NCBI GenBank assembly: GCA_016699775.1 | Contig: CP065010.1 | Span: 868,001-932,000 of the forward strand | From: Candidatus Falkowbacteria bacterium | GTDB lineage: Bacteria; Patescibacteriota; Patescibacteriia; Patescibacteriales; Patescibacteriaceae | Reading direction: 5' to 3' | Length of the DNA: 64,000 nucleotides | In this document: piece after piece, positions 33,981 through 42,768 of the stretch | Layout: each line of letters opens with the position of its first letter | Position numbering within the stretch: position 1 is the stretch's first letter | Made by a program: the position numbers and the translations under genes | Notes under the pieces: model-generated | Seen by the model: the letters and a program-made list of their open reading frames with translations, nothing else | What the model was told of the DNA's origin: nothing | Databases searched by the model: none

Positions 33981-34382
33981 CTAGACTTTTTTTGATAATT
34001 GCTGGAGTCTTCGTGTGGCCAAAATAAAAATTAAAATATAGAAAATTAGTCCATAGGCACAAGTGGGCAATCCAAGACTATATGCACTAGTACCATTAAA
34101 TAGTCGAATAATTTCTGGAACCGTGAAGTAACCAGCAAATATAATTCCGATTAAGGAAACAACTATTTGAAACCAATATATTAATTTTGTTGATTCTTTC
34201 CATTGACTAATAATTGCCAAAATGAATAAAACTGTGAACATCCCAAAACCATACCAACACGCTGGGTAACCAAGAAAATATGGGCAAGGCTCATTAAGAG
34301 CACAAGTATTTGAAAGTAATTTTACCAAACTTAGATAACCTGAGAACAAGAAACCAGCTAATGTTAGAAAAAATATAGTCAT
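33981..34382 (-). CDS. Four-helix membrane protein with paired cysteines (VKOR-like)
   Basis: A 133-residue protein with four membrane helices. Cysteines sit at positions 27, 33 and 42 and in a late LPTCAYG motif; the repeated pattern PACWYG / PTCAYG and the SGYLSLVKLL first helix resemble small vitamin K epoxide reductase-like or DsbB-like proteins that make disulfides. The classical CxxC active site is not present, so this is tentative. No quinone-dependent partner is adjacent. Confidence 0.45.
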   Translation of the reverse strand: MTIFFLTLAGFLFSGYLSLVKLLSNTCALNEPCPYFLGYPACWYGFGMFTVLFILAIISQWKESTKLIYWFQIVVSLIGIIFAGYFTVPEIIRLFNGTSAYSLGLPTCAYGLIFYILIFILATRRLQQLSKKV

Positions 34383-34445
34383 ATTGTTTATTTAACTTTC
34401 TATAGTAATTGTAGCACACCCCTGATAAATAGATAAAAGTTTCGG

Positions 34446-35510
34446 TTATTGTTTTTTCAAAAATAAATCAAATATTCTTGGAAAAACATTTTCGCGTACC
34501 ATATAAGTTGGTCGGGTATCAACCTCAATCTCTGAAGTATTTGTTATTCCATTTTTTCGAGCCACTTGAGCTCGCTCATAACGTTGCACCAATAATAAGA
34601 TAGCATTGCTAATTTCCGGATGTGCTTGAAAACCAATACCAGACGTATGGCCATTATCCTTATACTCAATAATCTGTGTTGAACATACATCATTAAAAGC
34701 TAACGATTCTGAACCGGGAGGAAGTTCCTGAAGATACTGACCGTGATTGCTCATGATAAAAAATTCTTTATCTAGACCACTGGTAAGAAATGATTTTTGG
34801 CCATCATTCAATGTGAATTTGACTATACCACTTTCAGTAGCCGGATAACCATATTTATCTTTAAGATTACGAACTATTGAACCAGTCCCGCCATTTTTTT
34901 CATGCAATAATTGACCAAGAATTTGATGGGTTGCGCAAGTGACTACAAAAGGAACTTTGGCACTCTGTGACAAAGCAAAAAAATCTCTGAGGGATTCCTT
35001 GGTTTCTAAATATTGAGGCTGAGTTTCAAAATCATTTATTTCACCACCAGTTCCAATAATCAAAGAATAATCTGATGGATCTTTTGGTAGCTGGTCACCG
35101 TATACCAAGGAAACTTTTTTAAAACGTTCATCATCCTTTTTAAAACCAAACATATATTCAAATACATAAGGAATATATTTTGTATAATCAAAATTTTTCT
35201 TTACATAGTTTCGTCCAGTCTGAATCTTTACAAAGTAATCTAGAAGTTCTGTGTCCATATCAGCAATCCAGTCCTGTCCCATCGTTCCCTTATCAGAGGC
35301 ATTTATCAATAATACTGGTTTATGTTTTAATATTTCCAAACTCTCGACCCTAGCGTTCATTTTCTCATGATGTGATCGTGTTCGTTTTAACTCGAATTCT
35401 AAAAATTTACGCTCTTCAGCATTAATTTTTCTTTCAAGCTCACTTTTATAAGCTTGTTCTCTTATATTAACTCTTTCAATGGGAGAGGGTATCTCCTCTA
35501 TAGTACTCAT
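34446..35510 (-). CDS. Class I glutamine amidotransferase-like protein
   Basis: A 354-residue protein with a long charged N-terminal helix (about 10-65) followed by a class I amidotransferase fold. Landmarks are YSLIIGTGGEIND (about 195-208), the nucleophile elbow VVTCATHQILGQLL with the catalytic Cys, and IGFQAHPE with the catalytic His and Glu. The consensus GICxGHQ reads TCATHQ here. It could be a GMP-synthase-type amidotransferase or a peptidase-like relative; the acceptor domain is absent. The DHODH gene pyrD lies 75 bases upstream on the same strand. Confidence 0.8.
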   Translation of the reverse strand: MSTIEEIPSPIERVNIREQAYKSELERKINAEERKFLEFELKRTRSHHEKMNARVESLEILKHKPVLLINASDKGTMGQDWIADMDTELLDYFVKIQTGRNYVKKNFDYTKYIPYVFEYMFGFKKDDERFKKVSLVYGDQLPKDPSDYSLIIGTGGEINDFETQPQYLETKESLRDFFALSQSAKVPFVVTCATHQILGQLLHEKNGGTGSIVRNLKDKYGYPATESGIVKFTLNDGQKSFLTSGLDKEFFIMSNHGQYLQELPPGSESLAFNDVCSTQIIEYKDNGHTSGIGFQAHPEISNAILLLVQRYERAQVARKNGITNTSEIEVDTRPTYMVRENVFPRIFDLFLKKQ

Positions 35511-35585
35511 ATAATATTATTCAAATAATAATTTCGTTAGAAAATTATAAATACATACTGCACTGAAATTTTAACTTTTTATAGA

Positions 35586-36722
35586 CTATTTGAAATCTGC
35601 GCCAACAGCCTGTTCAATTGAAGTATAACCATCTCGACGTAACAAATCTACTAAACCTTGGTTAATTTGAGCAATAAGTTGTGGTCCTTGAAAAATCATT
35701 CCAGTAATTAACTGCAGTAAAGAAGCGCCGGCTTTTATCTTTTCATACGCATCATTTGCGGAAAATATGCCGCCACAGCCAATAATAATAAACTCCCGAC
35801 CCGTCTTCTTATAAATATAAGAAATTAAATTAGTTGAAAGATCTTTAACAACCGCACCACTCAGACCACCGCTATCCGGAACATCATGATCTTTTATTTT
35901 TTTATTGTGACGATTTTTTGTTACATTTGAACAAATAAAACCCGTTATTTGATAGGTTCGTGCAACGTCAATAATACCATCAAGCATAGCGGGATAAATA
36001 TCAGCCGCTAGCTTAATAAACCATGGCCTTTGATCCTGATATTTTAAACGAGCATCCGATAAAGCAGCTAACAATCGTGATAAGGCATCTGGTTTAAGAA
36101 AGGGCTGTCCGCCACAGGTATTTGGGCAACTGATATTAATGGTAACATAATCACCAACAGTCTTCTCGGCAAAATATGTATAGGCTTGAACATAATCAGC
36201 AATGCCAAGAACCTCATCAGTGGTAGCAACAATATTCGTTTTAGCAATACTAATACCGATAGGGATTTTAAATGTTAGTTCAGACAAGGCCGTTGATATA
36301 ACTTCGGCACCGACGTTCTTCAAACCATAGTTAACTACAATACTTTTTGATTTTTTTAAGCGCCATAATCGCCGACCAGGATTCCCCACACAAGGGCGTC
36401 CAGTCACGGAACCAATTTCCGCAAAACCAAAACCAACTTCTGGGAGAATTTGGGTTAATCGTCCATCTTTGTCAAATCCAGCCGCCAAACCAATCGGATT
36501 TGAGAAAAAAATTCCTTTAATCGTCTGACTTAACTTTGGGTTTTGATACAGAAAGGCTAGGCGGGTTAATTTCCTGCCAATGATTGAGTTTCCTAGCCAA
36601 AAACCAACAGCGAGCATGCTATCATGTACTTTTTCCGGATCTAGCAAAAAAAACAAGGGCTTGAGAAAACCACGATATACTATTGAAAAAAGATAAGCAC
36701 GTAGACGAAAAAAAAATTCCAT
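35586..36722 (-). CDS. pyrD: Dihydroorotate dehydrogenase, class 2 form
   Basis: A 378-residue protein. The N-terminal extension (residues 1-65, two amphipathic helices around LFSIVYRGFLKPLFFLLDPEKVHD) marks class 2, the membrane-associated quinone-dependent type. The TIM barrel shows NPIGLAAGFDKDG, GFGFAEIGSVT, the catalytic loop NISCPNTCGG, FIKLAAD, SGGLSG and IIIGCGGIFS (FMN phosphate). The catalytic base at position 199 is Cys, as in class 1 enzymes, where class 2 enzymes have Ser. It makes orotate for pyrimidine synthesis; no other pyr genes are nearby. Confidence 0.92.
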   Translation of the reverse strand: MEFFFRLRAYLFSIVYRGFLKPLFFLLDPEKVHDSMLAVGFWLGNSIIGRKLTRLAFLYQNPKLSQTIKGIFFSNPIGLAAGFDKDGRLTQILPEVGFGFAEIGSVTGRPCVGNPGRRLWRLKKSKSIVVNYGLKNVGAEVISTALSELTFKIPIGISIAKTNIVATTDEVLGIADYVQAYTYFAEKTVGDYVTINISCPNTCGGQPFLKPDALSRLLAALSDARLKYQDQRPWFIKLAADIYPAMLDGIIDVARTYQITGFICSNVTKNRHNKKIKDHDVPDSGGLSGAVVKDLSTNLISYIYKKTGREFIIIGCGGIFSANDAYEKIKAGASLLQLITGMIFQGPQLIAQINQGLVDLLRRDGYTSIEQAVGADFK

Positions 36723-36805
36723 ATATAGTTATTCATTTCAAATGCAACCACAAGTGCTTGTGTATAACTTCTAAAATGTCCATTTTTATTGCCTAAAAAA
36801 TATCC

Positions 36806-36834
36806 TCGACTGATGCATTCTTGCTTGCTATAAT
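36806..36834 (+). promoter_or_regulatory. Promoter of the cobalamin/nrdJ operon
   Basis: TCGACT (36806-36811), 17 bases, TATAAT (36829-36834), with TGC directly before the -10 box. The leader to the ATG at 36876 is only about 35 nt, too short for a cobalamin riboswitch. Confidence 0.7.
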
Positions 36835-36875
36835 AGTTTCACTGTTTCGATACTAATAAACTAACATAAAATTCT

Positions 36876-37436
36876 ATGTCTGTCACGCCCTCAACTTCTA
36901 ATAGTTGGTTTAAATTCCTAATTGGGTGGACACTTTCATTTTTGTTACGTTTAATTCCCTTTCGTCCCCCTAACATTGAACCAATTTTAGCCGTCCAGAC
37001 CCCCTTCACAAAACAGTTCGGCTTTATTATTGGTTTTTTGTTTGCCTTTGTAAATATTGCCCTTTATGATTTCATTACTGGAAAAATGGGAATCTGGACG
37101 GTGATTACAGCTGGTTGCTATGGCTTCTTAGCACTTTTTTCCGCTTGGTATTTTAAACATCGCTCTGGAACATCTTTACAATATGCAGTTCATGCAATCT
37201 ACGCAACTTTGATCTATGACGCCATCACGGGATTAACAATTGGACCATTATTTTTTGGTCAATCATTTCAATCAGCTTTAATTGGTCAAATCCCTTTTAC
37301 CGCATACCACCTTATTGGAAACGTGACCCTTAGTGCCTTAATTAGCCCAGCCATATATCGCTGGGTAGTAACCAATCCTCACTTTGAAATAGCTAATTTA
37401 AAAAAATTATTCGTTCAGCCAAATTCAAATATATGA
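36876..37436 (+). CDS. Putative ECF transporter S component, probably for cobalamin
   Basis: A 186-residue protein with five to six membrane helices. LRLIPFRPPNIEPILAVQTPFTKQFG resembles the first part of small ECF-type substrate-binding proteins of the DUF6580 kind, and LYDFITGKMG and LIYDAITGL carry the conserved Asp. Its stop overlaps the start of nrdJ by 4 bases (ATGA), and a cobalamin adenosyltransferase gene follows, so cobalamin uptake is the natural inference. No ECF ATPase or T component is in the window. Confidence 0.6.
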   Translation: MSVTPSTSNSWFKFLIGWTLSFLLRLIPFRPPNIEPILAVQTPFTKQFGFIIGFLFAFVNIALYDFITGKMGIWTVITAGCYGFLALFSAWYFKHRSGTSLQYAVHAIYATLIYDAITGLTIGPLFFGQSFQSALIGQIPFTAYHLIGNVTLSALISPAIYRWVVTNPHFEIANLKKLFVQPNSNI

Positions 37437-39733
37437 AAAAAATCCTTAGTGGCTCTATTGAAAATATAAAAAAGCGCGATGGAAGAGTAGTTCATTTTGA
37501 TAGTACCCGAATTGAACAAGCAGTTGTAAAAGCTTTTATAGCAGCCGGTCAAGCCGCTGATGGATTTCCAAAAAAAATAGCCAAACATGTTCTTACTGAC
37601 CTCGCTCGTTTAAAAAAAATTTCACAAGACAAAAATTTTCTACCAACCGTTGAATTAGTTCAAGATATAACTGAAGAAGCATTGATGACTCAAGGTTTTC
37701 ATCAAGTAGCTAAAGCTTTTATCTTATACCGTCAAGAACGAACAAAATCTCGTCGCCACAAAGGCATTATTCCAGAACACGTAAAAAAATTAGCGGCCGA
37801 AAGTAAAAAATACTTTAAAAATCCTTTAGCTGAATTTATATACTATCGAACCTACGCCCGCTGGATTGAAACTGAGCGACGACGAGAAACATGGGTAGAG
37901 ACAGTTAATCGGTATATTTCTTTCATGCAAGAAAATCTTGGTAATAAACTTAAACCTAGTGAATACAACGAGCTTCGTGAGGCAATATTGAAACAAGAAG
38001 TAATGCCTTCAATGCGACTATTGCAATTTTCTGGTCCAGCTGCTCGAAAGACAAATGTCTGTGCCTATAATTGTTCATATATCGCTCCACAAAATTTCCA
38101 AGATGTGGCTGAAATTATGTATATTTCAATGTGTGGAACAGGTGTAGGCTGGTCAGTTGAAAGCCAAAACGTACAACGATTTCCTCAAATTGAAATTCAA
38201 AACGGGAAAAAATTAAAACTCCATGTTGTGGCTGATAGTAAAGAAGGTTGGGCTAATGCCCTTGTCCTTGGAATGCGCACCTGGGCTGATGGGGCTGATA
38301 TTGATTTTGATTTTTCAAATCTTCGTCCCGCCGGTGCACGATTGAAGACTATGGGAGGCAAAAGTTCCGGACCCGAGCCATTACAACGATTATTAGAATT
38401 TACACGACGAAAAATAATGAGTAGACAAGGTAAACGTCTACGAAATATTGATCTACACGATATTATCTGCATGATTGGTGACTGCGTAGTATCTGGTGGA
38501 GTACGTCGCAGTGCCATGATTTCATTATCAGATCTTGATGACCAAGATATTCGTGATGCGAAAAAAGGCCAATTCTATATTACTGAACCGCAACGATCTT
38601 TGGCTAATAATTCAGCCGTATATACTCATAAATCTTCTAGTGAAGAATTCTTGGAAGAGTGGATGGCGCTTGCAAAGTCTGGTTCTGGAGAACGAGGTAT
38701 TTTTAATCGCGGATCTTTAGCAAAAACTCTTCCAAGTCGTCGTATAAAAGTTCTCAAAAAACACAAAGGCTATTTTGATATTTCAGGTACTACTATTATT
38801 GGTTTAATTGGAACTAATCCTTGTGGAGAAATTATTCTTCAATCAAAACAGTTCTGCAATTTATCCGAAGTTGTAGTCCGAACTGAAGATACTCGAGCAA
38901 CGTTACTAAAAAAAATTCGTCTAGCAACTTTAATCGGAACTTACCAATCTTCTCTGACACATTTTCCATATTTATCAAAAGAATGGCAACAAAATTGTGA
39001 GGCTGAAAGATTACTAGGAGTTTCAATTACTGGTCAATGGGATTCTCCAATTATTCGACAAGAGGAAATTCTAAAAACTCTTAAGCAAGAAGCAATCCGA
39101 TCAAATCGTCTATTTGCAAAACGCTTTAATATGAAAGCATCAACCTGTATTACCTGTGTTAAACCCTCAGGCACAGTTTCTCAATTAGTAGACTGTGCTT
39201 CGGGTATGCATCCTCGTCATGCGCCGTTTTATATTCGTCGCGTTAGAATTTCCGCCACTGATGCTTTATTCAAAATGCTTCGTGATCAAGGAGTTCCCTA
39301 TCAACCAGAAATTGGTCAATCCGAAGAAACAGCCACAACATATGTTTTTAGTTTTCCAGTAAAATCACCAGCTGGATCAATTTATAAAAATAATCTTTCA
39401 GCGCTTGATCTACTAGAATATTGGAAAGTTGTAAAACTACACTATACAGAACATAACCCTTCAGTAACTATTTCTGTGGGTGAAGATGAATGGATTAGTG
39501 TAGCCAACTGGGTTTATGAAAATTGGGATATTGTTGGTGGTCTTTCATTTTTACCACGTTCCAATCACGTCTACCAATTAGCTCCGTATGAAGAAATTGA
39601 CGAACAACGATATGAAACTATGAAGCAAAAATTTGTAGGCATTGATTTTGCGAAAATTGTCTCTTATGAAGCTGAGGATGAAACTGAAATGAAACGTGAA
39701 CTTGCCTGTACAAGTGGCAGTTGTGAATTATGA
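37433..39733 (+). CDS. nrdJ: Adenosylcobalamin-dependent ribonucleotide reductase (class II)
   Basis: A 766-residue protein. It starts with an ATP-cone (IKKRDGRVVHFDSTRIEQAVVKAF, about 9-95) and continues with the class II barrel: MRLLQFSGPAA, CAYNCSYIAP, MCGTGVGWSVE, SGGVRRSAMISLSD, GTNPCGEIIL with the active-site Cys, and SVTISVGEDEW. It ends with ACTSGSCEL, the mobile Cys pair that takes reductant from thioredoxin. It reduces ribonucleotides to deoxyribonucleotides without oxygen dependence and needs AdoCbl. Four-base overlaps on both sides give tight coupling with the transporter and adenosyltransferase genes. Confidence 0.95.
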   Translation: MKKILSGSIENIKKRDGRVVHFDSTRIEQAVVKAFIAAGQAADGFPKKIAKHVLTDLARLKKISQDKNFLPTVELVQDITEEALMTQGFHQVAKAFILYRQERTKSRRHKGIIPEHVKKLAAESKKYFKNPLAEFIYYRTYARWIETERRRETWVETVNRYISFMQENLGNKLKPSEYNELREAILKQEVMPSMRLLQFSGPAARKTNVCAYNCSYIAPQNFQDVAEIMYISMCGTGVGWSVESQNVQRFPQIEIQNGKKLKLHVVADSKEGWANALVLGMRTWADGADIDFDFSNLRPAGARLKTMGGKSSGPEPLQRLLEFTRRKIMSRQGKRLRNIDLHDIICMIGDCVVSGGVRRSAMISLSDLDDQDIRDAKKGQFYITEPQRSLANNSAVYTHKSSSEEFLEEWMALAKSGSGERGIFNRGSLAKTLPSRRIKVLKKHKGYFDISGTTIIGLIGTNPCGEIILQSKQFCNLSEVVVRTEDTRATLLKKIRLATLIGTYQSSLTHFPYLSKEWQQNCEAERLLGVSITGQWDSPIIRQEEILKTLKQEAIRSNRLFAKRFNMKASTCITCVKPSGTVSQLVDCASGMHPRHAPFYIRRVRISATDALFKMLRDQGVPYQPEIGQSEETATTYVFSFPVKSPAGSIYKNNLSALDLLEYWKVVKLHYTEHNPSVTISVGEDEWISVANWVYENWDIVGGLSFLPRSNHVYQLAPYEEIDEQRYETMKQKFVGIDFAKIVSYEAEDETEMKRELACTSGSCEL

Positions 39734-40290
39734 TAAAGTCTTTTTTTACTGGAAAAGGTGATGACGGAACAAGTGGTTTGTTTAAAATATCTCAGCGCCT
39801 TCCCAAAAATGACCCCATCTTTGATTTGCTAGGAACATTGGATGAACTTAACTCCTGGCTTGGTTTATGTAAGGCATACTGCCAAAATCTTAAGACCAAA
39901 TATTCAGAACTGATCAAAAGTATACTTGAACAAACCCAAGAACATATTTTTATTATTCAAGCTGAAATTGCCGGGTCCAAGAAAGCATTAACCCACTCTG
40001 ACCTTGAAACAATTGAAAGATTGATACACGAGATCGGTAAATCCCTAACTCCAGCACAAAGTTTTTTCCTGCCTGGTGGATGTGTTTTAAGTTCATATTT
40101 TGATATTACTCGAACAATTGCTCGACGATGCGAACGAATATTTATTAAAGCTCATGAAGGACATAATTTTAGTAATTACACTGTACTAACTGCCTACCTT
40201 AATCGATTATCTAGTCTTCTATATGTACTCGTCCGCTATATTAATCAAGCCGAAGATATTACGGAAAAATCACCGACCTACAATTCTTGA
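39730..40290 (+). CDS. Cob(I)alamin adenosyltransferase, PduO type
   Basis: A 186-residue helical protein with the PduO/MMAB motifs: GKGDDGTSGLF near the start (ATP binding), LGTLDELNSWLGL (cobalamin site), FFLPGG, and ITRTIARRCERIF (the RT..RR.ER motif). It transfers the adenosyl group of ATP to cobalamin, making the cofactor for the NrdJ encoded directly upstream (4-base overlap). This completes a salvage-and-use module. Confidence 0.92.
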   Translation: MIKSFFTGKGDDGTSGLFKISQRLPKNDPIFDLLGTLDELNSWLGLCKAYCQNLKTKYSELIKSILEQTQEHIFIIQAEIAGSKKALTHSDLETIERLIHEIGKSLTPAQSFFLPGGCVLSSYFDITRTIARRCERIFIKAHEGHNFSNYTVLTAYLNRLSSLLYVLVRYINQAEDITEKSPTYNS

Positions 40291-40375
40291 TTTTAATTGT
40301 GATGCAACCTATAATTTCAATATATTGAAACTGCCTAAACTAATAATATGAAACCTGTTTTACCAAAAATCGCTT

Positions 40376-40654
40376 TTGAAACGAAATGCCAAAATATATA
40401 GAGTCCTCGCTAATGAAAAACGATTAGAGATTCTTAATAATATAAAACATCGTGAACTCTCAGTTGAGCAATTACTAAAAATTACCCGACTACCAAAAGC
40501 TAATCTCTCGCAACACTTAGCCTTACTTAGACATAGTCATCTTGTCCGAACTCGAAAAAAAGGCTTAAATGTTTTTTATACTATTATTGACGCAAATATC
40601 ATTGAGCCGTGTGCTATTTTGCATCGTCTACGTCGAGAGAAAAAATTAATTTAA
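40376..40654 (+). CDS. ArsR-family HTH transcriptional regulator
   Basis: A 92-residue winged-helix protein: IYRVLANEKRLEILNNIKHRELSVEQLLKITRLPKANLSQHLALLRHSHLVRTRKKGLNVFYTI, with the SQHL recognition helix. No metal-binding Cys motif (CVC) is visible. It begins at a TTG (40376); no in-frame ATG or GTG is available back to the stop at 40349. An out-of-frame ATG at 40348 opens a 17-codon reading frame that overlaps this start. It lies between the cobalamin operon and the convergent CrtI cluster; its target is unknown. Confidence 0.8.
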   Translation: MKRNAKIYRVLANEKRLEILNNIKHRELSVEQLLKITRLPKANLSQHLALLRHSHLVRTRKKGLNVFYTIIDANIIEPCAILHRLRREKKLI

Positions 40655-40680
40655 ATTATTGAAAAAATTTTATATACAAC

Positions 40681-40720
40681 AAGAGAGATAGTTTTACCTG
40701 AAACTATCTCTCTTAATTTT
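40681..40720. terminator. Bidirectional terminator
   Basis: A long stem (AAGAGAGATAGTTT with AAACTATCTCTCTT) followed by a T-rich run. It separates the convergent ArsR and DUF2834 genes. Confidence 0.75.
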
Positions 40721-41035
40721 CTACTTATTTTCTGTTGATGCTTCTCGCAAATACAAATAAAAAGGAAATGCAAAGGCCAAGCCAAAAATAAAACTCCCAA
40801 CAATTGGCACCCAAAAATATGTAAGGGGATTTTTCTTTTGCTGAATTAAAATATATATAATCAAAACAACCGCCGCTAGTAATGCATCAAGGGCAATCCC
40901 AGCAGCAATCTGGTTTACAAACATAGCTTGTCCCATTTTTACCAAGTCCATTCCGTTAACCATTGTCCAGGGCACAAACTGAGAGTAGGGCAAAATTATT
41001 CCTAAAAGTGCCAAAAAAAGATACAGATATTTCAT
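40721..41035 (-). CDS. DUF2834 membrane protein
   Basis: A 104-residue protein with three membrane helices. The pattern YLFLALLGIILPYSQFVPW...FVNQIAAGIALDALLAAVVLIIY fits DUF2834, a family found near carotenoid and light-related genes in cyanobacteria and others but of unknown function. It is the last gene of the CrtI/UbiB cluster, 32 bases after the SRPBCC gene. Confidence 0.75.
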   Translation of the reverse strand: MKYLYLFLALLGIILPYSQFVPWTMVNGMDLVKMGQAMFVNQIAAGIALDALLAAVVLIIYILIQQKKNPLTYFWVPIVGSFIFGLAFAFPFYLYLREASTENK

Positions 41036-41067
41036 ATAGATAAAAATAAATTATTAGGTACATTAAA

Positions 41068-41535
41068 TTAGGCTACTTCTTTCTTTGTTATCGTCATCCA
41101 CCGATGTTTTCTCCAGGCAAATAAAGCCTTCATTCCAAGCCAAATAATTGGCGCCATAAGTCCGGTAGTAAGTTCAAGAGTTTCATCATAACGAGTACCT
41201 CCTTCTTCATCCTTGCTTAATACAACACGATGGTCCCAGAGTTTAATGGAAAAACCGGGTCCGCTATCAATAAGGACGGCTCCAGCGTCAGTCCAACTGG
41301 ATTGTATAGAAAGCTCTTGCCAACCAAGGGGCAAAAAACCAAACAGAAACATATTCATACGATAATTACCACCATTCTGCCAACGCTCAGGAAACTCTGC
41401 CGGCTTAACTGCTTTAAAAACAACCAGTGGCCAAGCTACCCTCTGCATCATTGACGGAGCATTTAGTGCCTCAAAAACGCGCTCAATCTTCCAGGGTAGT
41501 AGTAGATTTGTTTTAAACATCATATAAGGAAGCAA
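41068..41535 (-). CDS. SRPBCC-fold ligand-binding protein
   Basis: A 155-residue protein with the START/SRPBCC pattern: a first strand (FKTNLLLPWKIERVFEALNAPSMMQRVAWP), central strands (YRMNMFLFGFLPLGWQELSI; AGAVLIDSGPGFSIKLWDHRVVLS), and a long C-terminal helix (ELTTGLMAPIIWLGMKALFAWRKHRW). The fold binds hydrophobic ligands such as lipids, polyketides or isoprenoids. It follows the UbiB-like gene by 24 bases in a putative isoprenoid cluster. Confidence 0.7.
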   Translation of the reverse strand: MLPYMMFKTNLLLPWKIERVFEALNAPSMMQRVAWPLVVFKAVKPAEFPERWQNGGNYRMNMFLFGFLPLGWQELSIQSSWTDAGAVLIDSGPGFSIKLWDHRVVLSKDEEGGTRYDETLELTTGLMAPIIWLGMKALFAWRKHRWMTITKKEVA

Positions 41536-41559
41536 AGATGAATTAGCTACTACATTTTT

Positions 41560-42768
41560 CTAAATAGCACTTTTGTATGTTACTAGAAAACGACGCATAT
41601 CTTTAACTAAGACTGCATTCGGATTACACTTCAAAACCATACCATCAAGATACATAAGACTGCGGATAATTGAAAAAATACCTTTCTCAAATTCCATCCC
41701 AGAGTTAACACCAAGCTTAATCGTCAACATCATCTGCTTGGTAAGTGACACCTGACTAACAGTACTGTTGGTATAGTCTTTATAGAGATCAATAAAATCA
41801 TTGGTGAACTTCTGAAAAATTGCCCCCTCAAGGCGTTTATCAGCCATTTCATTAAGCCAATGAGCACACTCGGGATAATCATAACGTGACAGTGCCTCAA
41901 AGAAATAGAAAAGTCCTTTACGTATTCTATCTCCAACTTGCCCGACAAAAGCTGTGTCTACAAAATAAAATGTCTGGCCATCATATAAAACATTTCCTGG
42001 GTGAATATCGCCGTGAAACTTACCAGCAATAAAAATATAAAAGCCTTGAATATAAAAGAGCTTGAGCATGTCATCATATGAGAACAAACCTTTGGTAAGT
42101 AATTCATCAACACTCGGCGCATTAATAAATCCGGAGACCATTACATTTTCGCTTGTTAGTTCAGAATATTGTTTTTGAAAGGAGAGCATAGAAAGATCAA
42201 ACGTATCAGCATACTCGGAAGCAATCTGCTTTAATAGTTCTCCACCCCGGGCTTCATTGCGCAAGTCCAATTCAGCAATTGTATATTCCTCAACATCATT
42301 AAGAATCCCAATCGGATTACCAACTTTTTTTAATTTAGGGTAAAGCGATAATACAATCTTAAAAAATCTCCTGACGCGATGAACATCTTCTTCAAAACGT
42401 TCCTTGAATCGTGCTTTGATAAATTTAATTACCACCAAGTCACCATTCAAAAGTGTCGCCTTATACACTTGTCCAACTGAGGCTGTGGCTAATGGTTTCT
42501 CATCAATCTGAGAAAATTTATTTCTAAAAGTATCTCCCCCTTGTTCTTTGATAAGCGCATTAACATCTTCAACCGAAATCGGATTATTGCTTCGATACAA
42601 TGTAGACAAATGCTGACATTTTTCCGGTGATAAAAAATCCAATCGCAGAGCATGAATTTGCCCTATTTTCACAGCCAATAGACCAAGTGATTGAATCTTA
42701 TTTAAGTCAGGTAAGCCTTTTTTAAAATATAACTCTTTAATAAGCCAAAGCGACTGTAACGTATTCAT
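41560..42768 (-). CDS. UbiB/ABC1 (AarF) family atypical kinase
   Basis: A 402-residue protein with the UbiB hallmarks: KxGQ motif KIGQIHALR (34-42), the Ala-rich loop ATASVGQVYKA, VVIKFIKA with the ATP-binding Lys, HGDIHPGNV as catalytic loop, and FVDTAF (DFG equivalent). UbiB proteins are ATPases that support isoprenoid-lipid (often quinone) synthesis. It overlaps crtI by 4 bases, so it is translationally coupled to it. No C-terminal membrane hairpin is evident. Confidence 0.9.
   Translation of the reverse strand: MNTLQSLWLIKELYFKKGLPDLNKIQSLGLLAVKIGQIHALRLDFLSPEKCQHLSTLYRSNNPISVEDVNALIKEQGGDTFRNKFSQIDEKPLATASVGQVYKATLLNGDLVVIKFIKARFKERFEEDVHRVRRFFKIVLSLYPKLKKVGNPIGILNDVEEYTIAELDLRNEARGGELLKQIASEYADTFDLSMLSFQKQYSELTSENVMVSGFINAPSVDELLTKGLFSYDDMLKLFYIQGFYIFIAGKFHGDIHPGNVLYDGQTFYFVDTAFVGQVGDRIRKGLFYFFEALSRYDYPECAHWLNEMADKRLEGAIFQKFTNDFIDLYKDYTNSTVSQVSLTKQMMLTIKLGVNSGMEFEKGIFSIIRSLMYLDGMVLKCNPNAVLVKDMRRFLVTYKSAI

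Noticed and set aside
36835..36875. Cobalamin riboswitch before the B12 operon
   Set aside because: The promoter leaves only about 35 nt of leader, far too short.
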